A stretch of 64,000 bases of DNA, taken from NCBI RefSeq assembly GCF_963583255.1, contig NC_084804.1, positions 32,218,953 through 32,282,952 on the forward strand, in the 5' to 3' direction. Every line of letters starts with the position of its first letter. The first letter of the stretch is position 1. The DNA is from Pyrus communis. Its lineage: Eukaryota > Streptophyta > Magnoliopsida > Rosales > Rosaceae. Shown piece after piece: positions 36,127-49,661 of this stretch. The translations under genes were made by a program, and so were the position numbers. The notes beneath the pieces are model-generated. The model saw nothing but the letters and a program-made list of their open reading frames with translations, ran no database searches and was not told the origin of the DNA.

Positions 36127-38212
36127 TTGAACCACCACTATCCAAGGAAACCAAGCTTTGATCACTTCCAAATTTGGGGTTGCAAAGCTGAAGCAAGGTT
36201 TTATAATCTGAATGAGAATAAGCTTGACTCTAGGACCAATTCATGTTTCTTCATTGGCTACTCAAAGAAGTCAAAAGGTTTTAAGTTTTATTGTCTAGAG
36301 GCATATACCAGAGTGCAGTAAACTCACAATATAGTATTTCTTGAAGATGAAGATGTGTCTAATATTGTGCAAGACAATTTTTTTTTTTTTTGGAAGCAAT
36401 TAAGCAACAAATTGACAATTCATCACTGATAGATTATGAGTCAATTCCAATATTATCAAGGATTCCTGGATCTGACAATGATCCAGATCATGGGATGGAT
36501 GAGAATATGGTAATACAAGACACTGAAGAAATAGCAGGTCAATCAAACACTGAAAACATTCAAGTTCAAGATCAGTGTCCAAATGAATCAGATAAGTTAT
36601 TGGTCCAACCCACATTGAGAAAAGCTGAGAGAGTAAGAAAATCTGGCATTTCATAAGATTATGTGTATCTACAAGAAGCTGAGTTCGATTTGGGAGACAT
36701 AAATGATCCAGTAACCTATAATCAAGCAATGCAATGTGCTCAAGTAGACTTGTGGCAGAAGGCAATGGAAGAAGAGTTGGATTCTATAAGTACAAATAAT
36801 GTTGGACATTGGTCAATACTTCATCACAAATCAAGCCTATAGGGTGCAAATGGGTTTATAAAACCAAGAGATGCTGCTGGGAAAATTGAAAGATATAAAA
36901 CTAAACTAGTTGTAAAAGGCTTCACTAAGAGAGAAGGAATAGATAATAATGATACTTTCTCATCTGTCTCTTCTAAGGACTTTATGAGGGGTAGTCATGG
37001 CGTTAACAGCTTATTTTGCATCAAATGGATGTGAAGACTACCTTCTTGAATAGAGATCTATTTAAATATATATGCATGGTTCAACCTTCGAGATTTGTTG
37101 AAAGGGGGAAGGAGAGCATGGTTTGTAAGTTTAATAAGTCTATTTATGGACTCAAGCAAGCTTCAAGACAATGGTTTCTCAATTTTGATCGTGTGATCAC
37201 TGTATATGGTTTTGCAAAAAACAAGTTTGATGATTGCATTTATCTCAAGTTCAAGGGATCCAAGTTTATTTTTCTAATTCTGTATGTTGATGATATTCTC
37301 TTGGCTAACTCTGATAAACAATTGCTACAAGAAACCAAAGTTGTTCTTAGTACAAATTTTGACATAAAGGACCTAGGTGAGACTCACTATGTTCTGGGAA
37401 TCGAAATTATGAGGGATAGGAACAGAAAACTCTTGGTTTATCTCAGAATGGTTATATTTAAAGAGTTTTGAACAGAATTAACATGGAGAATTGTAATAAG
37501 GTAGATGTGCCTATGAATAAGGGAAATAAGTTTTTCAAAGACCAGTGTGCCAAGATTTATGTATGTTAACATTTGTACCAGACCAGATTTGGCATTTATT
37601 GTTAGCTTATTAGGAAGGTTTCATTCAAATCCGAGTGATGCCCATTGGGTTGCTGCAAAAAAGGTCTTGAGATATTTGCTGAGAACAAAAGGGTATATGC
37701 TAATATATGGCAGAGAAAATTCATTGGCGTAAGTAGGTTTCACAGATTTAGACCTTGCAGGTGATAAAGATGAAAGAAAGTCCACCAGTGGTTATGTATT
37801 TATGATGAATGGAGCTGCTGTTTCATGGAAAAGTGCTAATCAAACCATTGTATCAACTTCTACAATGGAAGATGAGTTTATTGCTTGTTTTGAAGGAATG
37901 AAGCAAGCAATTTGGCTTAGAAATGTTGTTACTGAGATGAGGATTGTAGATCCCGTGAAAAGATCTGTGAAGATGTTTTGTGACAATAGTGCTGCTGTGT
38001 TTTTCTGTAAGAATAACAAAAGGACTTCAGCCTCAAGATTGATGGATGTTAAATTTCTTAAGGTTAGAAAAGTTGTTAAGAAAGGAGAAATTGAAATTTT
38101 GTATTTGTCAACCAATTTGATGGTTGCAGATCCACTTACAAAAGCACTGCCAAATAATGTGTTTAAGGGACATGTTATGAAGATTGGAGTTTTAGAATCT
38201 TTTGACAACTAG
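36127..38212 (+). pseudogene. Degenerate Ty1/copia pol (integrase C-terminus, RT, RNase H)
   Basis: Plus-strand fragments in element order: end of integrase (SFDHFQIWGCKAEARFYN, then SCFFIGYSKKSKGFKFYC, 36127-36321); a linker (36390-36656); reverse transcriptase (QMDVKTTFLNRDL, SIYGLKQASRQW, LILYVDDILLANSD at about 37280-37320; 37016-37471); and RNase H (37547-38212, TSASRLMDVKFLKVRK, VADPLTKALP). Frames are broken by stops near 36655, 36841, 37470 and 37730, and a T-run at 36374-36387 interrupts the linker. gag, protease and most of integrase are missing. Not functional. Confidence 0.9.
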
Positions 38213-38759
38213 AAGTGAACAAGAAATCAAAGCTTTGAGGACTGCATTTGATGCTTCTTTGATTGATCTTGGTTGTTGAAGATGTGGACCTTGAGGTACA
38301 AGTTAGTTAGCTAGTATGACATGCTGGTATAATTAGTTTGGTAGTGTTCCAGCTTGTTTCTTTTTCTTTGTTATTGTTTTGGTTTTCAATAAGGGTTCAA
38401 TTTTTTCCCATTATGGGTGATTGATTGTACCAAAAGTCAATTTTTATGAATAATAGTTTGATTTGCTAGAAAATCAATTATGGTTTTGTTGAGGCATTTT
38501 CGGAACTATTGGTTTACATTGATTGACTAGTTTTTTTAATTTTGTTTTGTTGAGATCAGTGGGAGTCATATGGTACGACATTACTATATGCACATGTTTA
38601 CAAAATGCAGATTGAAGTATTTGGTGATTCTTGAATTAATTCTGTGACTGTACAGATGGAGTTCTAGTTTCTTGTACTTTGAAATGTGTAGGTAAATTTG
38701 AATGTGAGGATAAGCTTCTTGATTAATTTAGACTTAGTAATCATAATGAAGTGGGAGAA

Positions 38760-39227
38760 TGTTAGAGTATGAGTATGAAATTAACATTATATCCGGCTGT
38801 AGTGTATGAACTGATATGGTAAAGTCTGATTAATAAGCTTTGAGTAATTCTAATTCTTGTAGGATTGAAAGTACTTATAAAGGTTCGAGTTTTTAGGACT
38901 TGAACATGGATTGGGATTGTGTTTATACGCATGTGGAATGGATATACTGATTCTAATATGAGAATGGTAAGGATTATGTTGAGTATGTAAACACTAGCCA
39001 CTGCTCTTGCAATATTGGAACATAGACCTATTCTTTAGAGCAATTGGTTATTGTTAAAGAGGAAAAGGTTAATTATTTAACAAACTAACATGGCTTTATC
39101 ATTTTCATCAGGTGCTGCAGGTATGATTCTTGTACTTTGTCTTTATAACTCTAAACATTGTTCTTGTGTTCATGCCTTAATGGCATATCTGTGATCTTTG
39201 ACTTATGGTGATTATATATTTCTAACA
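38760..39227 (+). mobile_element. 3' LTR of the copia relic
   Basis: Starts TGTTAGAGTATGAG and ends TATATTTCTAACA, giving inverted TGTTAGA/TCTAACA ends. It is preceded by the purine tract GAAGTGGGAGAA. 468 bp, with a TATA-like 'acttataaagg' near 38872. The 5' LTR is not in the window next to this copy. Confidence 0.75.
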
Positions 39228-39930
39228 GAGGATCATTATTCCAATTGGGTTGAAATTAAGGGACTATTGCTATAATTTACACTAAACCATTATACAACCA
39301 TTACCACAGGGCATCCGTATTTGTGTTGACGTGGTAATAGTGGCATCCGTATTTGTGTTGACGTGGTTGCCAACTTTTACCACAGGGGCAAACAACTAAT
39401 AAAGAAAATGTGGGTAAATTAGATTTTGTCCCTTCAAGTTTGTGTTCAATTGCAACCTCATATAACATCTTTAAAACATTTCAATATCGTATATTTACCT
39501 ATTATTTCATTTCATGTCATACATTCCTCTCAATTTCTATTAGATTATTTGTTATTTGGCTATGTGAATGTCATGTGTCCCCCAAGAGAGAACTCAAAAA
39601 AAGCTTGTGACTTCATGAAATGCATAAAAAAATAAATGGAAAAAGAGAGAGAAGCTAGAACAGCTTCGGTGTTCATCAGCACAAGAACACCACGAAGATC
39701 TCAGTAAATTATGTTAATTTAATTTTTCAGAATCAATGTTGGAGAAGGACTTGTCGAAATATTGTTGGAGAAGAAGGAGAGGTGGGCCCATCTTATAATT
39801 AAAAATGATTTGATTTGTTTTTATTTACGTGGCATAATTGTGGGGCCAACAACATTCACATAGACAGATAATGAAAAAACTAATAACAATTGTGGGGCCA
39901 ACGCCATTCACATTGAAATGAAATAATAAG
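39228..39930. other. Intergenic with two small duplications
   Basis: 'gcatccgtatttgtgttgacgtgg' occurs twice (39311 and 39344), and 'aattgtggggccaac' occurs twice with following CATTCACAT (39837 and 39887). No gene recognised. Confidence 0.5.
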
Positions 39931-40577
39931 TGTTAATGCAAATTTTTGCCATCTTCAGCCTTGACGAAAACACACTTGTAAAACAATCAACACCTTTGAT
40001 CAAGGAACTAAGCCTCATGCGCTCACGAGGTGGGGGGGGGGGGGAGGGTTAGGCCAATGGATCTCCGATGCCTAAGTCAGTTTCTCTAAGAATAGTAAAG
40101 TGTTTAGGGTTTTTAGGGGTAGCAAAAGCCTCTAAAATATAGTAAAATATAGGGTCTAGGGGGAGAGGGCTGGCCATAGTGTTAGGGTTTTACCCTAGCA
40201 TGGCGGCATCCTATTGGCCAATGTTTATGGAGAAATATTCTTAAGATATTAAATAGGTAACAATATCTTGAGATAATGGAGTAATTATCCCTAATTGATT
40301 TAAATTGGGATTACTTACTTGAATGGAGTCAATATTCAATTGGGAATGGATTAAAAATAGTATTTGGGTAATTAATCCTTATCTTTAATGCTTTAAGTTT
40401 TCATTGCCATGGGCAGGTGAGCTGTGGGCGATATTCAGCTGCTGGGACCTTCAGGGGTGTAAGCTGTGTGTGGGAGTATGTAAGAAGCCTGTCCATTTAT
40501 TAAGGGCAATCTTGTCTTTCTTGGGGAAAAATCCACGTGTCGCCTCTATAATTTTTGGGATTATTTTAGGCTCCATA
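39931..40577 (-). mobile_element. 3' LTR of the Tat-type element
   Basis: Starts TGTTAATGCAAATTTTTGCC and ends near GGCTCCATA. It is followed by a PPT that reads AAGTGTGGGGGCATTTA on the minus strand. Contains a run of 11-13 G at 40032-40044. Confidence 0.8.
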
Positions 40578-40793
40578 AATGCCCCCACACTTGCTGGGCT
40601 GCACATAAGAAAATGGTAGTAGGTGTAGAAATCTTAAGCTGCATGGGCTGTTTCCTAATTTGAACTTGATCTCCTTCCTTGATTTGAAGATAGACTTCTT
40701 CTAGGAAAAGGAAACCAATTGCCCCCAATACCTATTTAATTTTGCCTTAAGCCAGGGATTAAATAAATAGTGGTAAGGTGTGGAAGGAGTTCG

Positions 40794-43700
40794 TTAGCAT
40801 GAATTACCCCCAATACCCATTGCCCACTGCATGAATGGCCAAAGGCTCGTCTGCGGATAGAATTTGCTAGCAGGTAGTGCGGGCATGAGCTTAAAGCGCT
40901 GGCAACTGTCGCACCTTTGTACATACTCATTTACACCATGATGTATGGTTGACCAGTAGTAACCAATGTTATGAGCTTTTAGCGCTAGGGAGCAGCCTCC
41001 AGAGTGGTTTCCACAGACGTCTTCGTGGATTGAGTTAAGAATCTTCAAGTTATCGAGAGGCGATAGGCAACGAATATGGTTTTGAGAAGGATATACGAAC
41101 GAGCATGCCGTTCTATATGTAGTAGCTTGCTGCCTTCATTTGGAGCTTCCTAGACTCTAGTATATTAGTGGGGAGCATTCCGTTGACTATGTAGTTGATG
41201 ATAGGATCATGCTAACTCGGAGTTGTGTTGATTTGCGCATCCTCGACTACTGGTTCTTTATCTATGCTCGGTTTTTCTAAGTACTTGACTGGGATGGAGT
41301 GCATGAGCTGATGGTTTAAAGCCAAACCTAGGCCTGCTAATGCATCTGCATGGACATTTTCTGCTCGTAGAACCTGAGTGAATGTGTACGCCTGGAACGT
41401 CGCTAATTGCTCTCGTACCTTCTTGAGGTATCGGGCCATCTTTGGATGCTTTGCTACGTACTCCCTTAAAGTTTGGTTGGTGATTAACTGGGAATCAGAA
41501 TAGTTCATGAGCATCTTCACCACCAGGTCATTCACCAATCGGAGACCTGCTAGTAAGGCTTCATACTTTGCTTTGTTGTTTGACACCTTGAAGCTTAGAG
41601 TGATCGCTTGCTCAAGCATCGAACCATCCGGGGTAGTGAGAACTAGGCTTGCTCCTGATCCTTGGTAGTTGGATGATCCGTTGATGTGTAAATGCCAGAA
41701 ATCTCCTATAGGTGGGGCTGGTGCGGCTATAACGTTCTTGGCTACCTCTGTGGTACTTTTGGCTGAGTTGCTGCGTCTTTTAGGCTTGAGGTGAATTCTG
41801 CTACGGAGTCTGCCAATGCCTGGGCCTTTATTGCTGTGCAGGGTTGTATGTTAAACAGTATTGGCCAATTTCCAACACCCACTTCATAATTAGTTGAGAA
41901 GCGTCTGGACTATGCAAAACTGATCATAGTGGGTATTAGTCATGATAATGATCGGACGCCTTTGAAAGTAAGGTTTGAGCTTCCGAGCTGCAACAACTAG
42001 CGCCAAAATTAGCTTTTCAATCTTCCGGTATCTAGTTTTTGCATCGATAAGAGCTTTAGATGTATAGAATACAGACAGTTGGGCCCCTATCTCTTTTCGT
42101 ATGAGGGCAAAGCTCACTACTACTTCTGATACTGCCATATAAATGTACCAGTTCTTCGATGCTTCCGGCTTGAATAGTAATGGAAGTGACGTCAAGTATT
42201 GCTTCAGGTCCTGAAATGCTTTCACACATTCTTCGTCCCATTTGTTCTTATGCGCCATCTTGATTGCCTTGATGAAGGACTTACATCGGTCGGTGGATTG
42301 CAAGAGGAAAATATTGAGTGCAGTTACTTGTTCGGTTATACTTTGGATCTCCTTCAGAGTTGTGGGAGATTTCATGTCCAGAGTCGTTTAAATCTGCTTT
42401 CGATGAGCCTCGATTCTTTACTGGGTTACAAGGTACCCTAAGAATCGGCCTGAGGAGACGTCAAAAGGGCACTTGGCTGGGTTGAGCTTTGTTTTGTACT
42501 CTTGGAGGATGTCAAAAGTCTCTGCCAAGTTGCCAATATGTTCTGACAGCTGTTTGCCTTTCACTATGATGTCATCGACATAGACTTCCATGGTTACTCC
42601 GATATACTTCTTGAACATCGTGTTTACAAGTCATTGGTATGTTGCTCCTGCATTTTTTAGGCTAAAAATCATGATTTTGTAGCAGTATGTTCCTCGCTCG
42701 ATCACAAATGCAGTTTTCTCCTTGTCGGGCTCGTGCATGGTCATCTGATTGTAGCCTGAGTATGTGTCCAAGAAACTGAGCAGCTGGTTCCTGGATGTTG
42801 AGTCAACGAACAGGTTAATTCAGGGAACCAGGTAGTTGTCTTTAAGGCATGCCTTGTTAAGGTTGGTGTAATCCACGCATAGTCTCTATTTGCCCTTGTC
42901 TTTTTTCATCACTAGCATGACGTTGGCTAACCATACTGAGTGCACAACTTCCTTAATGAATGCGGCTTCCAGTAACTTGTAAATCTCTACCTCAATAATA
43001 ATTACTCGTTCGGGTGTGAAATGTCACCTTTTCCGGATCACAAGTTTAGCAGTGGGATCGATGTGCAACTTATGACAAGTTATCACTGGATCAATACAGA
43101 TCATGTTAGAGGATGACATGCGAAAACGTCATGATTTTCCTTAAGGAAAATTGTGAGTTCCTTAATTTTCGTCGGGCTTAGACGTGAGCCAATCCTAGCT
43201 GGTAGGGGTTAAGAATGATGTGCTCGGTGTCCTCTTCGGGTTTTCATCCTGAATCATCTGCCAAGGCATTGTCGACCTTGACGCCAGCTTTTTGACCTGC
43301 CTGTTGTAATTGCTGTTTGGCGGAGGTAGAATCGTCTTTCTGCATTTTAGCTGCTACTAATGAGGCAAGAAACTTCTTATTCAACTTCTTGAGAACTTGC
43401 ACAATGTGTCGCTGAGACATGGCCTGGTGCATGTGATCTCTCCGATAACTCATCCTGGGATGTGAAATCGGATCTTCTGATACTCGATCAAGGTTGCAGC
43501 TCCAATCTTCACTAGCCAAGGTATGCCCAATACCCCATTATGGGGAGATGGGTTGCTGACGATCATGAAGGTCTGCGATGAGATAATTGAAAGGTTGGTT
43601 ACGTTGAGCGTGATTGTGCCAATAACAGTTAAGGTAAGTTTGTTAAATCTGGTCAAGACCTCTACTCTGTGCTTGATCATGGTTTCCAGGTGCATCGTTT

Positions 43701-45270
43701 GGATGACTGACAGTTGTAGGATGTTGACTAAGCTGTTGTTGTTCATGATAATTCTGTTAACGATTGGTCCACGTACAACATCTATGGCTTGAACCTGAAA
43801 GACTAATCTCGCTTACTAGATCTTTCTCTTCTTGGAACTATTAGTGGCCCCTAAATACTCAGATTCGGCAAAGATGCTATTGATTCGAATCGTCTTGGCT
43901 GGGGGTTCGACTTCGGCTTATGATTCTCACCTTAGCGGGGCAGCTGGCTTGTTAACATACTGGTCACACTTCCCTTCATTCACAAGCTTCTCAAGGTACT
44001 TCATCCATGTGGTATAGTCGTTGGTTGCGTGCCCCGAACCTCTATAGAATGCGCATTACTTCGTCTAGTTCATCTTAGAGGTGTCTTCCTTCATTGGTTG
44101 CGGCATCTTGAACCACGACTTGTTCTTAAAGTCACAAAGCATTTGGTTGATTGGGACTGAGAACTTGGTGTACGTTTTAGGCATTGAGCTTCCCTTTGTT
44201 GAAGACTGGTCCTTGTTATTGGGTGATTTATTGCCTGCCTTCTTTTAAGTCGGCTTTACATCTTTGTGCAGCTGCTCAGGCAACTTCTAAGAGTGCTTGG
44301 CCTCATCCCAGAAGGAGTGCTTTTCTACTAAAGCTTAAGAGTTTGCCAGGCTCAAGTTCTCAACCATGATCAATTCTCGGAAAAATGGGTGATCTGCTGG
44401 TAGCCTCTTCCGGAAGGGTGAGCATGCAATGTTGTCATCGTATCCGACGATCTTCACATTCTCTACCTTGAACCTCTTGACGTATGTATGGAGTGACTCG
44501 TTCGGGTCCTTCTTCATGTTGAAAAAGTAGTCAGACTTCTTATTGATCGAGCGGTAGAACGAATATTCCTTAGTAAAAACCAAGGAAAGTTCACTGAAGT
44601 TTTGGATTAAATATGGTGGCAGGGTGTGGAAGCAGTCTTGTGCTTCATCTTGGAGCGTTGTGGCAAAGATTTTGCACATGAGAACATCATTGCTGCAGTA
44701 AAGGATCATGATGCTTCGGTAGTGTATCAAGTGTCTGTCCGGATCTTCATCCCCTTTGAACAAGGTGAAGTACGGTGGGCTGAACTTCCGCGGTGGCCCT
44801 GTCCATTTGATCTCTTCTGTAAATGATGACATGCTCATGTTGTCCACGTTTTTACGAAGGGCATTGTCGGTAGTATCAATGCCCTGGAATCCGCGCAGCT
44901 GCTCTACTATGAGTCTTTGTACTTCCTTTTGGATTAACGCTTGGTGGGGACAACAGAGCCTCCAGCTACCCCCGGTGCTAACTTGCTGGTCCATGTTGCT
45001 TTTCGGCATGTCGTGCTAGTTTGTGCCATGGTCGCAGTGCACATGGTTTATTCTATGTTGTTCGCCATAGATACTACCGACGATAGAACTTGAGTTGGGG
45101 CTGACAGTGGAACTTAAATTGGACTGCTCTCGTGCTTTCCTTGGTCCGTCATGTGGTTGCTTACTCTGATACCTCGCAAGAGCATCTCCTTGTGGGCCTA
45201 GCATCGTGTAGACGCTTCGCTTGGAATGTCCTGAGTGCTTATCGAAGTATGGACCCAACCTCGAATGCAC
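40794..45270 (-). pseudogene. Degenerate gag-pol of Tat-type gypsy element
   Basis: Minus-strand fragments in order: gag (44335-45270; KFSPPYFTLFKGDEDPDRHL, ESLHTYVKRFKVE), protease/linker (43450-43746; HNGVLGIPWL), RT (42418-42618 and flanks; VYVDDIIVKGK), RNase H (41890-42375; LSVFYTSKALIDAKTRYRKI), a second RNase H-like domain (41212-41619; NNKAKYEALLAGLRL, SDSQLITNQ, RAENVHADALAGLG) and the integrase zinc region (40794-41048; YVQRCDSCQRFK). The second RNase H domain is characteristic of the Tat lineage. The integrase DDE core is missing and stops separate the parts. Not functional. Confidence 0.85.
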
Positions 45271-46477
45271 ATTAACTCGTAAGTCGCGTCAGGAATGAAT
45301 GCTTCTTTGCGCATTGAGGTAGGAGAAGACATTTTCTCGAAAGCCTAAACTAGAGTGCACACTACCTAAATGCACGGTTCTTGGCAGGCTGAGCAGCTCT
45401 TTATCGGGACGTCATTGGAACGAGTCACGTTCTTCCACCTTGTCCAATTTCGGGATACCTCGTCTAGGGCATGCTGTGTCACGATTCCTTTAAGGAGCTG
45501 GTTCACTAAGGTGGTTTGCTGCGCGAGGGTGCTCATAAAATTGGTGAGCTGCTGGGGCAGTTAATGCTCGTCATTCGGATTGAAAGAGTCTAGATAATGG
45601 GCATCTCCATGTGTGGTGAATATGTAGTGGACTGCAGGTACAAAGCTTGAGCCCAGAACGAACGTTTCTGTAGAAAAGTAGGGTGAAAATAACCATGAGC
45701 CAATCGTGGGATGGTAATCAGAATCTGGATCGCTTGAAGTGGCCTTGGATTAGATTAAGTTGCGGGTTGGGTAGCCGGAGCGGATTGCGGGATGGGCCAA
45801 CATGGCTGGATGGTTGGGCCTTATATATGGGTGCACTGGGCGGTGCTTGCTCCTCGCGAGCTTGGGCTGGACTTGTAGTGGGCTCGACTCGGCTGGTAGC
45901 GAGCTAGGCTTAGGCCGCCTGCTCGTGAGCTGCTCTTGCTAAGTTCCCGTGGGCCTAGGCATAGGCCTGGAATGCCTTGGCTCGCTAGATGGTAGCTAGG
46001 GCTACTGCAGTGGGCTAAGCTTCTTGCCACGGGCTTGCTGTGGCAGCTGCCATGTCATGGACTTCGTGCCCTTGGGCCGTGGGCACATGTGTAGCGCGAC
46101 GAGTCACTGCAGCATGCGTCCGGGCTCCAGCTTAGGCTGCTGCTGCAGTGGTTCTTACCGTAGGCTGTAAGGTGATGGTAGTAGTGGTGGTGTGGGTTCG
46201 CGGTAGCGGGGCTCTTCCCGCCATCGCGTTGAGTTTTAAGGATCGTCGTTATGGGATTATGTCCTCGTCTTTACTCTCTTCGATCCAAATCCTTGTTTTT
46301 GTCGTGGTTTCTGAATTTCTTACCATTGTATCATTTCTCCAGGGATTGATCAAGAAACTTTTCTAGAAAAAATTAATTGATACGACGTGTGAGAAAGTCA
46401 ACATAACAGAAATTCAAGAAACATATGCAAGATGCTTCTTCGAGTATTTGAATCAGCTCTCAATGAAAGTACCAATT

Positions 46478-47125
46478 TGTCGATGCAAATTTCCAACTTC
46501 TTCAATCTTGAGGAAAATGCACAAGCAAAACAATCAACACCTTTGATTAAGGACCTAAGCCTCATGTGCCCACGAGTTGGGTGTAGAGGGGTTAGGCCAA
46601 TGGATCTCCGATGCCTAAGTTAGTTTCTTTGAGAAGAGTAAAGTGTTTAGGACTTTTAAGGGTATCAAAAGCCTCTGAAATTTGGTAGAATATGGGGTAA
46701 TATAGAGGGAGAGGCTCGGCCATGGTGTTAGGGTTTTACCCTACACATGGCGGCATCTTATTGGCCAATGTTTATGGAGAAATATTCTCAAGATATTAAA
46801 TAGGAAATAATATCTTGAGATATTAGAGTAATTATCCCTAATTGATTTAAATTGAGATTACTTACTTGAATGGAGTCAATCTTCAATTGGGAATGTATTA
46901 AAGGTATGATTTGGGTAATTAATCATTATCTTTAATACTTTGACTTTTTCTTACTAAGGGCATGTGAGTTGTGGGCAGTCGTATTCAGCTGTTGAGACCT
47001 TCAAGGTGTCACTGCATGTGGGAGTATTTGAGAAGCCTGCCCATTTATTAAGAGCAATTTTATCTTTCATGGAGAAAAATCCACATGTCGCTTCTAGAAT
47101 TTTTAGGATTATTTTAGGCTCAACA
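46478..47125 (-). mobile_element. 5' LTR of the Tat-type element
   Basis: Starts TGTCGATGCAAATTTCC and ends GGCTCAACA, next to the ATAAG duplication. Clearly homologous to 39931-40577 but with many substitutions and small indels. Both copies carry 'tggccaatgtttatggagaaatattc'. Confidence 0.8.
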
Positions 47126-47715
47126 ATAAGCAAATATATAAAAAATATTTTATAGATGTATGAGATCGGATTTGAAATATTTTAAAATGTACGAGATTGT
47201 AAATGAACACAAACATGAAGGGCAAGATGTTGTATGAGATGCGGAGGGGCTTCCAACGGTTAACTCCTCCAAGCAGTTCATTAATCACAAGCAGTTCTTT
47301 TTTCTTTTCTCAATCTCTAAACCAAAGAAGAAATGAAAAATTGAGAGAATATGAGATAATACGAATTGCCATGTTCTAGATAATCCTCACAAGTTGACAA
47401 CTTACAGTTTTTTTTTAAATAATCGTTCTCCAAATGAATTTCCCTCTATCTTACCACATGGGAACTATTTGTCTCTTCCTATCTATTCAATTTACACTAC
47501 TGTAGTTGTCAATTGCCACCAATTTGTTTCTTTCTATATTATAAGAGCATGTTTAAGGAAATGAGGTATAAATTAAGACAAAATTCGACATCGACAACCT
47601 TAGCTAACATTAATTTGTATATCCATTTATTCTTAGATTTAGAAGTGGTACTTAAAGTTTCACTCAAATTTAGATTTAAGTCCCTAAACAAAAAGTTCGT
47701 TAATTGAGGTCTCAT

Positions 47716-47948
47716 AATTTAACAAAATGTGCACTATTGGTCTTTCTATGAGATTTTCGTCAATTGTATGTAAAATATCATAGAACGCACAACTAGTCCC
47801 TAAACTTTGACCCTAATTCAGATTTGGTCCTCAACAAACATTTAGAATTGTAATGTGAGATCTACATGTGTTCCATATCATCAGCTTAACAAAAGAAATT
47901 TACAAAAGTTAGTGGCAGAAACTAATAGTGCACACTTTGTTAAATTTA
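47716..47948. repeat. Inverted repeat, possible MITE
   Basis: TAATTTAACAAAATGTGCAC at 47716 pairs with GTGCACACTTTGTTAAATTT ending near 47950, arms of about 30 bp with few mismatches. The flanks also carry related 'gtccctaaac/ggtctcat' words. End points and duplication not resolved. The surrounding 47131-48530 is AT-rich with nothing else recognised. Confidence 0.4.
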
Positions 47949-48537
47949 TTGAACTGACGATAGTTCCTCAAAGACCTCACAAACCAAAACCAAACCTTGT
48001 TAAATTTGATTAAAACAATTACTTTGTTATATTATAAATTTGCATTATTATTTTTTATTTATGTAATATTTATTATATTTTAGTTGTCGTATCCATTTTT
48101 TTGAGATTTGCCGTGTTGCAGTATCACTATAACCATGGTCGTATCCATGCAACCTAGCACAGAAGTACTGAAAGTGATTTGCCCAATATTCCGTACTCCA
48201 AATTGATAGATTACTATTGAATACCTAAAATGATGAGAGGAAAAGATGCCTTTGATGTTAATTGATGAAAAAAAGATGATATATTAAGAAGAAAAGAAGA
48301 CGAAAGTAGTTGGAGTGTTACCTTTGAAAGTGATGAAGTTGGTGGGAAGGGCATCGTATATAATAATTGTGATTAGCTCATATAATGTTGAGATAGCAAC
48401 AACTGAACTGGGCGGTTGTTGTCCGTGGAGAGATCACTTTCCGATGAGATGCATTGAAAGATGCAGATCATGTAGAGTGCCATAAAAGAAAAGCAAGAGT
48501 GGGCTTGCTTTTTTGACTTTGGGAGCATTTGGGTATG

Positions 48538-49450
48538 TGATAGGATTTTTAGTACCTACAAAAGAAGGTTAAAATCACACAAAATACTTGTAAGAGTACA
48601 AGAACATTGTAGTATAGATGCTCATGCAAAGTCGTTCTCCACAATGACTATTTAAATCATTTATGTAAAAACAATTCCTAATTAACTACCTATAAAAATT
48701 GAGAAAGGAGATTTTGAATTTGGGTAATATTACAAACGAATTTTAATTAAAAACAAGTAGTAAATTCGTCCAAAGTTAAATTAATACGATAAAAGAAAAG
48801 AGTTTTAAATACCAATTTATAAAAGCACTAGGGTTCCGCTATCACCTAGCAATCCTATGTATTTTTACCAGTTACTTATGATCTACACATACCACTTTGA
48901 AGGTTAGGTTTTCCTAATATACATTCTACTTGGAACCTCCGACATAGCACGTATATCTAACATGCAATCTGGATGTTCAGATCAAATATGAACATGAGAG
49001 ACTCATTATGTTTTGTGAAAACCCTTTGAAAAACCATGCAACCCTTAAGACATGGTATTCATCTTAAGTGAAATTACAATTATTAACCACAAGAAGCCAA
49101 CATCAATTTCAAGGAACCTTCCGACCAAAATTGCATCAAATTACTTTTCTAAATATCCTAATGATGATCAAGCATTAAGACAATTAGATAGTTTAAAACG
49201 GTGATCAATAATTCAAAGTATGCATGCAATCAATCATAAGCAATTAAATAAAAATTACATATTCATGCTAAAGCTCAAGGCTTTGCCCTAACAAAACAGT
49301 TAGTTACGCACATTCATAATTAAAATCATAGAAAATACTATTATGAAGAAAAAGAATGAAAACACCTTAAAATAAAAGTCAGAAATTCTTCAAGAACCTA
49401 GCCAATTTTCTATCTCCAAAGTATCAAGGAGAAAGTTGAAAAGCTAGGGT
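48538..49450. mobile_element. Possible LTR remnant
   Basis: Starts TGATAGGATTTTTAGTACC, reminiscent of the Athila LTR terminus (TGATAGGAGC on the minus strand), and includes 'cactagggttccgctatcacctagcaatcc', a phrase I associate with gypsy LTRs. No second end or duplication found. Confidence 0.3.
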
Positions 49451-49661
49451 CGGCCAAAGCTTGATATTGTCTACATAAGCTATCACATAGACCGTAAGTA
49501 GAAAAGCGAGGTTTCCTTTCCTTGTGTGTTATGGGTTTGGATTGGTTCTATTGAGGCCTTCATTTGTTTAGTTCAACCTATTACATGTGCGGAAGAGTTT
49601 GATCAATCAAACGCCTCCTATAGCTTCTATTTTACGGTTCTTTTTTTTTTTCTTTAATTTT

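Larger units (their letters stand above)
39931..47125 (-). mobile_element. Decayed Tat-type Ty3/gypsy element with both LTRs
   Basis: Direct LTRs of ~645 bp at the ends, and a matching 5-bp flank ATAAG on both sides (39926-39930 and 47126-47130). On the minus strand from the right: 5' LTR, a PBS-like TTGGTACTTTCATTGAGAG next to the LTR (about 46459-46477), gag, protease, RT, RNase H, a second RNase H and partial integrase. The reading frames are broken throughout and the LTRs differ at many positions, so this insertion is much older than the Athila one. Confidence 0.85.

Noticed and set aside
45683..46366. ORFs between Tat-type gag and 5' LTR
   Set aside because: No domain match and lying in the degenerate leader of an old element; treated as chance frames.
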